Translations under genes and position numbers: made by a program
The notes under the pieces: model-generated
What the model saw: only the letters and a program-made list of their open reading frames with translations
Told to the model about the DNA's origin: nothing
Database searches by the model: none
Assembly (NCBI GenBank): GCA_003695105.1
Contig: RFIZ01000169.1
Location: 1-7,581 of the forward strand
From: Fidelibacterota bacterium
GTDB taxonomy: Bacteria > Fidelibacterota > Marinisomatia > Marinisomatales > J089
Direction of reading: 5' to 3'
Length of the DNA stretch: 7,581 bases
Shown here: piece by piece, positions 1 to 7,581 of the stretch
How positions within the stretch are numbered: position 1 is the first letter of the stretch
How the letters are laid out: each line of letters starts with the position of its first letter

Positions 1-1
1 C

Positions 2-118
2 CGGGTCAAACGGCAAAACCGGGATTATGCCTTGCTGGGTGAATTCAACACGAAACCCCGCACCACCTATCTTGCCCGGTTGAGAAATCCCAATCCCAGG
101 CTGGTGAAACAGGGATAA
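2..118 (+). CDS. actB: ActB, C-terminal end only (ACIII iron-sulfur/molybdopterin-type subunit)
   Basis: An open frame enters from the left edge and ends with TAA at 116-118, giving 38 visible residues. They include the stretch EFNTKPRTTYLARLRNPNP, which I recognise as the usual C-terminal tail of ActB, the periplasmic-side subunit of alternative complex III that carries Fe-S clusters next to a molybdopterin-enzyme-like domain without the cofactor. The known family role is to carry electrons from the quinol site in ActC through its clusters to the heme subunits. None of the cluster-binding part lies in this window, so the call rests on the tail motif and on actC starting 2 bases downstream. 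Spacing and strand agree with one operon. The gene is cut by the window edge and shows no sign of being broken. Confidence 0.85.
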   Translation, partial: RVKRQNRDYALLGEFNTKPRTTYLARLRNPNPRLVKQG

Positions 119-120
119 TC

Positions 121-1518
121 ATGGCTGAAGCACTGCCGCTGAAACAACAACCTGTGCATGTCGCCACCGATGCGGATCTGATCACCGGTGATCAGACCTT
201 CCACACCGTCACCGAGCACATCAGTTCCATTACCGAAGGCAAAACCCCCAAAATGTGGTTTCTGCTCTGGGGCATGGCGGTTTCGCTCCTGCTGGTCCTG
301 CTGGGGTCCATCGGGTTCCTGGTCTGGAACGGCACCGGGGTCTGGGGGCTGAACAATCCGGTCGGTTGGGGCTGGGCCATCGTCAATTTTGTCTGGTGGG
401 TCGGTATCGGTCATGCCGGAACCCTGATTTCGGCGATTCTGTTTTTGCTGCGGCAACAATGGCGCACCTCGATCAACCGGTTTGCGGAAGCCATGACTCT
501 GTTTGCCGTCATATGCGCCCTGTTATTCCCCGGCATCCATGTGGGCCGGATGTGGCTGCTCTACTATTTCTTCCCCATCCCCAATCAAATGGGAGTGTGG
601 CCCAATTTCCGTTCCCCCTTGCTCTGGGACTTCTTCGCCGTGGGCACTTATTTCACCGTTTCCCTGCTCTTTTGGTATACGGGTCTCATCCCGGATCTGG
701 CCACGCTGCGCGACCGGGCCAAGACCCGCCTGCGGAAACTCACGTTCGGCATTCTGTCGCTGGGCTGGCGCGGCGGGAACCGTCAGTGGCAGCATTATGA
801 AATCGCCTATCTGGTTCTGGCCGGACTTTCCACTCCTCTGGTTCTGTCGGTCCACAGTGTGGTGAGTTCCGACTTTGCCACCAGTATGGTCCCGGGGTGG
901 CATACGACCATCTTTCCGCCCTATTTCGTGGCCGGAGCCATCTACAGCGGGTTCGCCATGGTGCTCACGCTGGGACTCATCGCCCGCCGGGTATACCATC
1001 TGGAACACTTCATCACCCTGAATCACCTGGACAAGATGGCGAAAATCATGCTGGTGACCGGCAGCATGGTGGGTTATTCCTACGGCATGGAGTTTTTTAT
1101 CGCCTGGTATAGCGGCAACCAGTACGAAGCTTTTACCTTTATCAACCGGGCTCTGGGTCCCTACGCCTGGGCCTACTGGATCATGATATTCTGCAACGTG
1201 GTGGTACCTCAGTTCTTCTGGATCCGAAAAGTGCGCCGCAACGTGGTCCTGTTGTTCATCGCCTCCATTCTGGTCAACATCGGCATGTGGTTCGAACGGT
1301 TCGTGATCACCGTGACGTCTCTGTCCCGGGATTTTCTGCCCGCCGCCTGGGATTATTACAGTCCCACGATCTGGGACGTGGCCATCTTCCTGGGATCCTT
1401 CGGCCTGTTCTTCACTTTTTTCCTGCTCTTTTTACGCTTCCTGCCCATGATTGCCATGGCGGAGGTCAAAGGGGTCTTGCCGCAGGCCCACCCTCACCGG
1501 GGAGGTTCCCATGAGTAA
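121..1518 (+). CDS. actC: ActC, NrfD/PsrC-like quinol-site membrane subunit of alternative complex III
   Basis: This 465-residue membrane protein is the NrfD-like subunit of ACIII, where menaquinol or ubiquinol is thought to be oxidised next to ActB. About ten hydrophobic helices can be placed, roughly at residues 47-69, 84-108, 123-143, 165-190, 226-248, 266-288, 306-328, 345-366, 374-396 and 416-440. Family signatures seen are GIGHAGTLISA (95-105), FPGIHVGRMW (136-145), PNFRSPLLWD (161-170) and SVHSVVSSDF (243-252). His140 and Asp170, with Arg393 in WFERF, match residues that I recall being proposed for the quinol site and proton path in ACIII structures; I have not aligned them. The ATG at 121 follows an AGGGA at 111-115 and lies 2 bases after the actB stop. 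The gene overlaps actD by 8 bases. The length is normal and the call is secure. Confidence 0.96.
   Translation: MAEALPLKQQPVHVATDADLITGDQTFHTVTEHISSITEGKTPKMWFLLWGMAVSLLLVLLGSIGFLVWNGTGVWGLNNPVGWGWAIVNFVWWVGIGHAGTLISAILFLLRQQWRTSINRFAEAMTLFAVICALLFPGIHVGRMWLLYYFFPIPNQMGVWPNFRSPLLWDFFAVGTYFTVSLLFWYTGLIPDLATLRDRAKTRLRKLTFGILSLGWRGGNRQWQHYEIAYLVLAGLSTPLVLSVHSVVSSDFATSMVPGWHTTIFPPYFVAGAIYSGFAMVLTLGLIARRVYHLEHFITLNHLDKMAKIMLVTGSMVGYSYGMEFFIAWYSGNQYEAFTFINRALGPYAWAYWIMIFCNVVVPQFFWIRKVRRNVVLLFIASILVNIGMWFERFVITVTSLSRDFLPAAWDYYSPTIWDVAIFLGSFGLFFTFFLLFLRFLPMIAMAEVKGVLPQAHPHRGGSHE
1501..1505 (+). promoter_or_regulatory. Strong ribosome binding site fixing the actD start
   Basis: A GGAGG lies five bases before the ATG at 1511, inside the last codons of actC. 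The reading frame is open further upstream, with an ATG at 1451, but that start would run deep into actC. This site, and the fact that ActD proteins begin close to the residues found at 1511, decide for the shorter start. Confidence 0.8.
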
Positions 1519-2050
1519 GGTAGTGGGTGTGCTGGGGCAGTTCCGGGATCCTACGGCTCTGGTCCACGGGGCAGAGGCCGTCCGGGATGCGGGATATAAA
1601 CAATGGGATACCCATTCCCCCTTCCCGATCCATGGCATGGACCAGGCCATGGGCATGAAGCGTTCCGGGTTGGGATATTTTATCGGTCTGTGCGCCTTCC
1701 TGGGAGCCGCCACCGGCTTTGGTCTCCAGAGCTGGGCCCATGCCATCGCCTATCCGGCCATCATCGCCGGAAAACCCTTGTTTGCCTGGCAGGCGTACAT
1801 CGTGATCACTTTCGCCCTCCTGGTCCTGTTCGGGGCCATCGGCTCCGTCATCGGGATGCTGCTGTTCAACCGTTTGCCGCGATTCCACCATCCGGTCTTC
1901 TATTCGGATCGCTTCGAATCCTGTTCGGATGACGGCTTTTTCATTTCCATTGAAGCGGATGATCCGCAGTTTGACCAGGAAAATACGGTTCGTCTCCTGA
2001 AGGAAGCCGGTGCCCTGGCGGTGGACATCCTGGAGGAAACGGACGAATGA
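1511..2050 (+). CDS. actD: ActD, DUF3341-type membrane subunit of alternative complex III
   Basis: This is a 179-residue protein with the ActD layout. A soluble N-terminal part (1-50) contains the pattern GQFRDPTALVHGAEAVRDAGY and then DTHSPFPIHGMD. Two membrane helices follow at about 53-78 and 95-118, then the signature FNRLPRFHHPVF (119-130) and a short soluble C-terminus (131-179) with DDGFFISIEADD. In known ACIII structures ActD packs against ActC by its two helices and carries no redox cofactor; none is visible here either. The start at 1511 is chosen over the upstream ATG at 1451 because of the GGAGG at 1501-1505 and the family N-terminus. The gene overlaps actC by 8 bases and shares an ATGA with actE, so translation of all three is probably coupled. 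Confidence 0.95.
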   Translation: MSKVVGVLGQFRDPTALVHGAEAVRDAGYKQWDTHSPFPIHGMDQAMGMKRSGLGYFIGLCAFLGAATGFGLQSWAHAIAYPAIIAGKPLFAWQAYIVITFALLVLFGAIGSVIGMLLFNRLPRFHHPVFYSDRFESCSDDGFFISIEADDPQFDQENTVRLLKEAGALAVDILEETDE

Positions 2051-2664
2051 GACGACCTTCCGGACTGCGGCTGTTGCTGCCCCTGCTGGCGCTCATCCTA
2101 ACCGCCTGCTTTCGCGGCATGCCCTCCAAGAAACCGCCCATTCATTTGAATCCGAACATGGATACCCAGGAAAAATATAAACCCCAGTCCCGCAGCCTGT
2201 TCTTTGCCGATGAAGCGACGATGCGACCGCCCGTGGAAGGGACCGTGGCGCGGGGACATTTGAAAAACGATCTCCCCTATTATACCGGCCGGAATCCGGA
2301 CAGCTCCTATGTGACCGCCAATCCGCTTCCCCTTACGGCCGACATATTGGACCGGGGGCAGGAACGATTCAACATCTATTGTTCCCCCTGCCACTCCCGT
2401 TTGGGGGACGGGAAAGGAATCATTACCCAGTACAAGTTTCCCATACCACCCACCTCCCTGCACGAAGAACGGATTCGAACCATGCCGGACGGTCAAATAT
2501 TTGAAACGATTTCCCGGGGAATCCGGAACATGCCGTCCTACCGCCACCAGATTCCCGTACGGGACCGGTGGGCCATCATTCATTATGTCCGGGCCCTGCA
2601 ACGCAGCCAACACGCCACTCTGTCCGACATCCCGGAAGCGGAACGAGGAGCCCTCCAGCCATGA
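2047..2664 (+). CDS. actE: ActE, monoheme cytochrome c lipoprotein of alternative complex III
   Basis: This 205-residue lipoprotein has one heme c. The N-terminus has a short basic start (MRRPSGLR), a leucine-rich core and a lipobox LTAC, so Cys21 should become the lipidated first residue on the outer face of the membrane. A single heme motif CSPCH lies at 112-116. The likely sixth heme ligand is Met162 in RNMPSY; Met146 in TMPDGQ is a less likely candidate. The family role is to take electrons from ActB or ActA and pass them to a soluble or fused cytochrome c, here probably the one on CoxB. The start ATG overlaps the actD stop as ATGA, with a GGAGG at 2032-2036 ten bases upstream. The stop likewise overlaps the actF start. 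The call is firm from the heme motif, lipobox and position. Confidence 0.95.
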   Translation: MRRPSGLRLLLPLLALILTACFRGMPSKKPPIHLNPNMDTQEKYKPQSRSLFFADEATMRPPVEGTVARGHLKNDLPYYTGRNPDSSYVTANPLPLTADILDRGQERFNIYCSPCHSRLGDGKGIITQYKFPIPPTSLHEERIRTMPDGQIFETISRGIRNMPSYRHQIPVRDRWAIIHYVRALQRSQHATLSDIPEAERGALQP

Positions 2665-3848
2665 TGACCGATCATTCCCTGCCTGAAATCAACAACGCCG
2701 CCTCCTGGCAGCGCCGGTTCTGGATCCTGGGCGCTCTGGGACTGGTCGTCTACCTGACCGGTTTATGGACCGACCCGGAACAATTCTGGGCCTCGGGACT
2801 CCTGAATACCGTCTTCTGGATTACCCTGGGACTGGGAGGCCTCTTTTTCGTCCTGATTCATCATATCGCCGGCTCGGTCTGGAGCGTGAATATCCGGCGC
2901 CAGGCAGAAGCGGTCATGGTTGGGCTCCCCTGGATGCTGCTCTTTGCCCTGCCCCTCCTCGTCTGGGGTGTGCCGCACCTGTTTGAATGGGCCTCCCCCG
3001 ACGCCGTGGCCGCCCATCCGGTCCTGAGGGAAAAAGCCGGTTACCTGAATCCCTCTGCCTTCCGGTTTCGTTCGGGCGTCTATTTTGTCCTGTGGATCGT
3101 TTTGTGCGGTCTGTTGTATCGGGTTTCCCTGCGCCAGGATCGGGAACCGCACCCGGATCTGATCCGCCGGATGCGAATCATTTCTGCTCCGGGCATTTTT
3201 GTGTTTGCCCTGACACTCACTTTTTTCGGTTTTGACTGGGTCATGTCGCTGGATCCCCTTTGGTATTCCACCATCTTCGGCGTATACATCTTCTCCGGCA
3301 GTTACCTGGTCATCCTGGCTTTCCTGATCCTCCTCAATCTGGCCCTGCGCTCCGGACCTGCCTGGGGCGATGTGGTGACGGTGGAACATTACCACGATCT
3401 GGGAAAATTGTTGTTCGCCTTTACCGTATTCTGGGGGTACATCGGTGGTTCCCAATACTTTTTCATCTGGTATACCAACATCCCGGAAGAAACCGTTTGG
3501 TACTTGCATCGCTGGGAACACGGCTGGAAGTGGGTGACCCTGCTTCTCATCGTGGGGCATTTCGTCATTCCCTTCCTGACATTGATTTTCCGGGCCAGTA
3601 AACGAAATCTCCGTGTCCTGTTAGTCATGGCCCTCTGGATGATAGCCATGCAATGGGTCGATCTGTACTGGTTGATCGTACCCACCTTTCATCCTCATGC
3701 ACCTCATCTGTCCTGGATGGATGGGGCGGCGTTCCTGGGAATCGGGGGAATCTTCCTGGGGATTTTCTGGCGCACCTTTACGACCCACCCGTTGGTGCCG
3801 GTAGGTGATCCCAAATTGAAAGATTCAATTGAATTCACGAACAGCTAG
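2661..3848 (+). CDS. actF: ActF, second large membrane subunit of alternative complex III
   Basis: This 395-residue integral membrane protein is distantly similar in fold to ActC and forms the second membrane half of ACIII. About ten helices are visible, roughly from residue 20 to 372. Signatures recognised are FFGFDWVMSLDPLWYSTIFG (188-207), HYHDLGKLLFAFTVFWGY (243-260), FFIWYTNIPEETVWYLHRW (267-285) and VPTFHPHAPHLSWMD (340-354). It has no heme or cluster motif. In the family it is proposed to hold a proton half-channel, and a second quinol site has been discussed; nothing here settles that. The ATG at 2661 overlaps the actE stop as ATGA, and an AGGAG at 2646-2650 lies ten bases upstream. 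A second ATG follows at 2664 and cannot be excluded as the true start. The frame is open upstream to 2568, but that stretch lies inside actE. Confidence 0.95.
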   Translation: MMTDHSLPEINNAASWQRRFWILGALGLVVYLTGLWTDPEQFWASGLLNTVFWITLGLGGLFFVLIHHIAGSVWSVNIRRQAEAVMVGLPWMLLFALPLLVWGVPHLFEWASPDAVAAHPVLREKAGYLNPSAFRFRSGVYFVLWIVLCGLLYRVSLRQDREPHPDLIRRMRIISAPGIFVFALTLTFFGFDWVMSLDPLWYSTIFGVYIFSGSYLVILAFLILLNLALRSGPAWGDVVTVEHYHDLGKLLFAFTVFWGYIGGSQYFFIWYTNIPEETVWYLHRWEHGWKWVTLLLIVGHFVIPFLTLIFRASKRNLRVLLVMALWMIAMQWVDLYWLIVPTFHPHAPHLSWMDGAAFLGIGGIFLGIFWRTFTTHPLVPVGDPKLKDSIEFTNS

Positions 3849-3851
3849 ACC

Positions 3852-4166
3852 ATGAGCACCCGCATAAACCCACCCGGATATGAAACCAGAGATGTGTCGT
3901 TGCGTCACCTGACTGTTGTCGCCGTGACCTCCGTGCTGCTGTTGATACTCATCCTGGTGGGAGTACGGGAATATTTTATCTTCAGCAAGGAGAAACAAAT
4001 CTACCAGACAGTTCTGGCGCCTCCTTCACCCAAACTGATGGCCTTGCGTTCCTATGAAAGTCAACGCCTGAACAGCTACGGACCTGCGGACGAAGCCGGG
4101 TACTACCACATCCCCATTGAGCGGGCCAAAGCCTTGCTGCTTCAGGAAGCCCCCCGAAATCCATAA
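3852..4166 (+). CDS. Small single-helix membrane protein between ACIII and oxidase genes, function unknown
   Basis: This is a 104-residue protein with a short polar N-terminus (1-19, containing GYETRDVSLR), one strong hydrophobic helix (about 20-38, TVVAVTSVLLLILILVGV) and a polar C-terminal part. The C-terminal part contains LRSYESQRLNSYGPADEAGY (65-84) and then YHIPIERAKALLL (85-97). I recall similar small proteins between actF and sco in ACIII-oxidase clusters, where an Arg-Asp-Val before the helix and a tyrosine-glycine, aspartate, IPI-x-x-A pattern after it recur, but I cannot name a family from sequence alone. The basic N-terminus suggests that the C-terminal part lies in the periplasm. 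No metal or heme motif is present. The ATG lies 3 bases after the actF stop and has no clear ribosome binding site, so it is probably translated by read-on from actF. It may be an accessory or assembly subunit of ACIII or of the oxidase. Confidence 0.8.
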   Translation: MSTRINPPGYETRDVSLRHLTVVAVTSVLLLILILVGVREYFIFSKEKQIYQTVLAPPSPKLMALRSYESQRLNSYGPADEAGYYHIPIERAKALLLQEAPRNP

Positions 4167-4170
4167 GGAA
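4165..4170 (+). promoter_or_regulatory. Possible ribosome binding site for a non-AUG start of the SCO gene
   Basis: AAGGAA overlaps the stop codon of the small membrane protein gene. It lies seven bases before a CTG at 4178 and ten before a second CTG at 4181, both in frame with the SCO gene. The GTG at 4214 has no such site. This suggests, but does not prove, that translation starts at a CTG. Confidence 0.4.
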
Positions 4171-4213
4171 CGTCTGTCTGCTGCGCTCATCCTCCATCCA
4201 CTCCGTTTTTGTA

Positions 4214-5011
4214 GTGATCCTGCTTCCATGGGGACTCCTGACCGCCCAAACCGTCCAGGGAGATAGCCAATTGAAAGGGATTGATGTCATCGAACATTAC
4301 GGTGAGCGGATTCCGTTAGCGATTCCTTTCCGGGATGCACAGGGATCCTCCCTCTACCTGGAGCAGTTTTTCCACTCCGGAAAACCGGTGATTCTGACAC
4401 TAAACTATTTTGAATGTCCCATGTTATGTACCTATGAACTGAACGGTCTGGGAAAAGCGTTGCAATCCGTTGAATTCCTGCCCGGTAAAGAGTATGAACT
4501 GGTGACGGTGAGCATCGACCCGCAGGAAGGCCCCGCCCTGGCCCGTAAGAAACAGACCACCTATCTGGAAAATTATTTCCGGGATCGACCTCAGGCCGAA
4601 TGGCATTTTCTCACCGGCGATTCCAGTTCCATCCGTCCATTGGCGCAGGCGCTGGGCTACCAGTATTATTACGACGAGAACCTTCAGCAATTCGCTCATC
4701 CCGCCGTTATAATGGTGCTGACGGACGAAGGGGTCATTTCCCGTTACCTCTATGGAATTACATTCAATCCCCTCGATCTGCGGCTGGCTCTGACCGAAGC
4801 CGGCCGGGGCGCCATCGGATCCACGGTAGACCGGGTGCTCCTGTACTGCTATCATTACGATCCCCAGGCCAATTCATACGTCCTATTTGCCGGGAACCTG
4901 ATGCGAATGGGCGGTTACCTGACGGTTTTGATCCTGGTTCTGGGACTGGGCTGGTTATGGTCCAAAGAATTACGGAAGAAACCTTTGAAACCTGGAAACA
5001 CCTCCGCATGA
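4214..5011 (+). CDS. SCO1/SenC-type copper chaperone with C-terminal membrane anchor
   Basis: This 265-residue thioredoxin-fold protein belongs to the SCO family, which delivers copper to, or reduces the cysteines of, the CuA site of cytochrome oxidase. Counting from the GTG at 4214, the metal-site cysteines are in CPMLC (Cys68 and Cys72) and the matching histidine is His162 in FAHPAV; all three ligands are present. SIDPQEGP (100-107) is the usual loop after the central strand. A membrane helix near 232-249 (GGYLTVLILVLGLGWLW) followed by basic residues is a C-terminal anchor, a form I associate with ACIII-linked SCO proteins. The GTG start gives an uncharged stub of a signal peptide. The frame is open upstream to 4121, and a start at CTG 4178 would add 12 residues including an arginine, giving a more normal signal peptide. 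The stop overlaps coxB as ATGA. Confidence 0.92.
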   Translation: MILLPWGLLTAQTVQGDSQLKGIDVIEHYGERIPLAIPFRDAQGSSLYLEQFFHSGKPVILTLNYFECPMLCTYELNGLGKALQSVEFLPGKEYELVTVSIDPQEGPALARKKQTTYLENYFRDRPQAEWHFLTGDSSSIRPLAQALGYQYYYDENLQQFAHPAVIMVLTDEGVISRYLYGITFNPLDLRLALTEAGRGAIGSTVDRVLLYCYHYDPQANSYVLFAGNLMRMGGYLTVLILVLGLGWLWSKELRKKPLKPGNTSA

Positions 5012-5960
5012 ACAAGTCCTCATTCTTTCTCCCGGAACAGGGTTCCACCATTGCTCCCGATGTGGACTCCCTGTTCTATTTCATTTTTACTGCCGCGGCG
5101 ATCATTTTTCTGATTGTCGTGATCACGATGGCTCTGTTGGTATGGCGTTATCGCCGCCGGTCCCAGGAGGCGGGTCTGACTCCGGGAAAGGACCACAACC
5201 TGAAGTTGGAACTCCTCTGGACGATCATTCCCACCATCCTGGTGTTGATAACCTTTGTCTGGGGCTTCAAAACATATCTGAAAATGAATGTGGTTCCCCG
5301 GGATGCCATCGAAATCAAGGTCACCGGGAAAAAATGGATGTGGATCTTCGATTATCCCAACGGCACCAACAGCCTGAACGAATTGATCGTTCCCGCACAT
5401 CGGCCCATCAAACTGCTGTTGTCGTCGGAAGATGTGATACACAGTTTTTATGTTCCCGGATTCCGCATCAAAATGGATGTTCTTCCCAACCGCTATAACG
5501 TCACCTGGTTCGAAGCCGCCGGGGAAGGAGAATACGATTTATTCTGTGCCGAATACTGTGGCACCGGCCATTCGCGGATGCTGGGAAAAGTACGGGTTCT
5601 GGAAGAAAATGAATGGAACAAATGGCTGGAGGAAGGTGCCCTGAAAGTGAATGAAAACATGCCCCTGCCAGAACTGGGGAAACTGTTGACGGAAAAGAAG
5701 GCCTGCAATACCTGTCACACCCACGACGGGTCCCCCCTGGTGGGTCCCACGTTCTGGAACCTCTTCGGTCACACCGTTGAATTGTCGGACGGATCGACCG
5801 TCGTCGTGGATGAAAATTATATTCGACAGTCGATTCTGGACCCCATGTCTCAGGTCGTGGCCGGCTACAACCCGGTGATGCCCACCTTCAAAGGCCTGTT
5901 GCGGGAACGGGAGCTGGATGCCCTGATCGCCTACATCAAAACCCTGAAAGCTGAGGACAA

Positions 5961-5964
<4 letters not shown>
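5008..5964 (+). CDS. coxB: Cytochrome c oxidase subunit II with fused C-terminal cytochrome c (caa3 type)
   Basis: This 318-residue subunit II takes electrons and passes them to CoxA through the two-copper CuA site. Two membrane helices lie at about 22-46 and 66-90. The periplasmic cupredoxin domain (about 99-200) has all CuA ligands: His145, Cys180, Glu182, Cys184, His188 and Met191 (CAEYCGTGHSRM). Aromatic residues in KKWMWIFDYP (108-117) match the usual electron-entry region. A cytochrome c domain follows (about 222-318) with CNTCH at 233-237 and the likely heme ligand Met291 in NPVMP, which makes this a caa3-type subunit. The frame is open upstream to 4600, with an ATG at 4957, but the ATG at 5008 is preferred because it gives the normal N-terminus and overlaps the sco stop as ATGA. 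No clear ribosome site precedes it, so coupling is likely. Confidence 0.97.
5953..5957 (+). promoter_or_regulatory. Ribosome binding site for coxA
   Basis: A GAGGA inside the last codons of coxB lies only three bases before the ATG at 5961. The spacing is short, which fits re-initiation at the ATGA overlap better than independent loading of ribosomes. Confidence 0.45.

Positions 5965-7581
<1,617 letters not shown>

Noticed and set aside
255..800. 181-codon open frame on the plus strand inside actC
   Set aside because: It is in a different frame from actC. The translation is Gly/Pro/Arg/His-rich without family motifs, while the actC frame carries clear signatures over the same bases.
1451..1510. 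Upstream extension of actD from the ATG at 1451
   Set aside because: The extra 20 residues lie wholly inside actC and do not resemble an ActD N-terminus, and the GGAGG at 1501-1505 points to the ATG at 1511.
2763..3560. 265-codon open frame on the minus strand opposite actF
   Set aside because: It lies entirely opposite a well-supported membrane protein gene. Its translation is low in complexity and rich in Gln, Gly, Asp and His with no fold signature, as expected from the reverse of hydrophobic GC-rich codons.
4167..4213. Apparent intergenic gap that could hold a promoter or terminator
   Set aside because: No hairpin followed by a T-run and no convincing -35/-10 pair is seen. The SCO frame is open through the gap and encodes a plausible signal peptide start, so the gap is more likely coding.
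4600..5007. Upstream extension of coxB (open frame from 4600, ATG at 4957)
   Set aside because: The extension reads through sco in another frame and has no subunit II features. The family N-terminus and the ATGA overlap support the start at 5008.

Overview
The window is a gap-free stretch of a bacterial aerobic respiratory operon, with all genes on the + strand. It encodes the second half of an alternative complex III (ACIII, a quinol:electron-acceptor oxidoreductase) followed directly by a caa3-type cytochrome c oxidase. The order is actB (last 38 codons only), actC, actD, actE, actF, a small one-helix membrane protein, a SCO-type copper chaperone with a C-terminal anchor, coxB with a fused cytochrome c domain, and coxA, which is still open at the right edge.

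Region by region: 2-118 is the end of ActB. 121-3848 holds actC (NrfD-like quinol-site subunit), actD (DUF3341-type, two helices), actE (monoheme cytochrome c lipoprotein) and actF (second large membrane subunit). 3852-4166 encodes a 104-residue protein that I recognise only as a type seen at this place in similar operons. 4167-4213 is the only apparent spacer, and it probably encodes the start of the SCO signal peptide. 4214-5011 is the SCO protein, 5008-5964 is coxB and 5961 to the window end is coxA. Four junctions are 4-base ATGA stop/start overlaps (actD/E, actE/F, sco/coxB, coxB/coxA) and actC/actD overlap by 8 bases, so the block is very likely one translationally coupled transcript. 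No promoter, terminator, RNA gene, repeat or mobile element is visible, and no gene-free stretch exceeds about 50 bases.

How the genes work together: ActC (and possibly ActF) sit in the membrane, where quinol is oxidised. Electrons pass to the Fe-S protein ActB, encoded mostly upstream, and to c-type hemes, one of which is in ActE. The likely acceptor is the heme c domain fused to CoxB, then CuA in CoxB, then heme a and the heme a3/CuB site in CoxA. The SCO protein would help build CuA. CoxA has helix-VI residues of the A2 subtype (YSHPAVY, no helix-VI glutamate).

Organism: a Gram-negative-type, aerobically respiring bacterium of moderately high GC (judged by eye). The gene order resembles ACIII-caa3 clusters known from Bacteroidota, Acidobacteria, Verrucomicrobia, Planctomycetes and related groups. 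I cannot assign a phylum from this window. I see no evidence of a new type of system. The most open points are the small membrane protein and the unusual translation start of the SCO gene.
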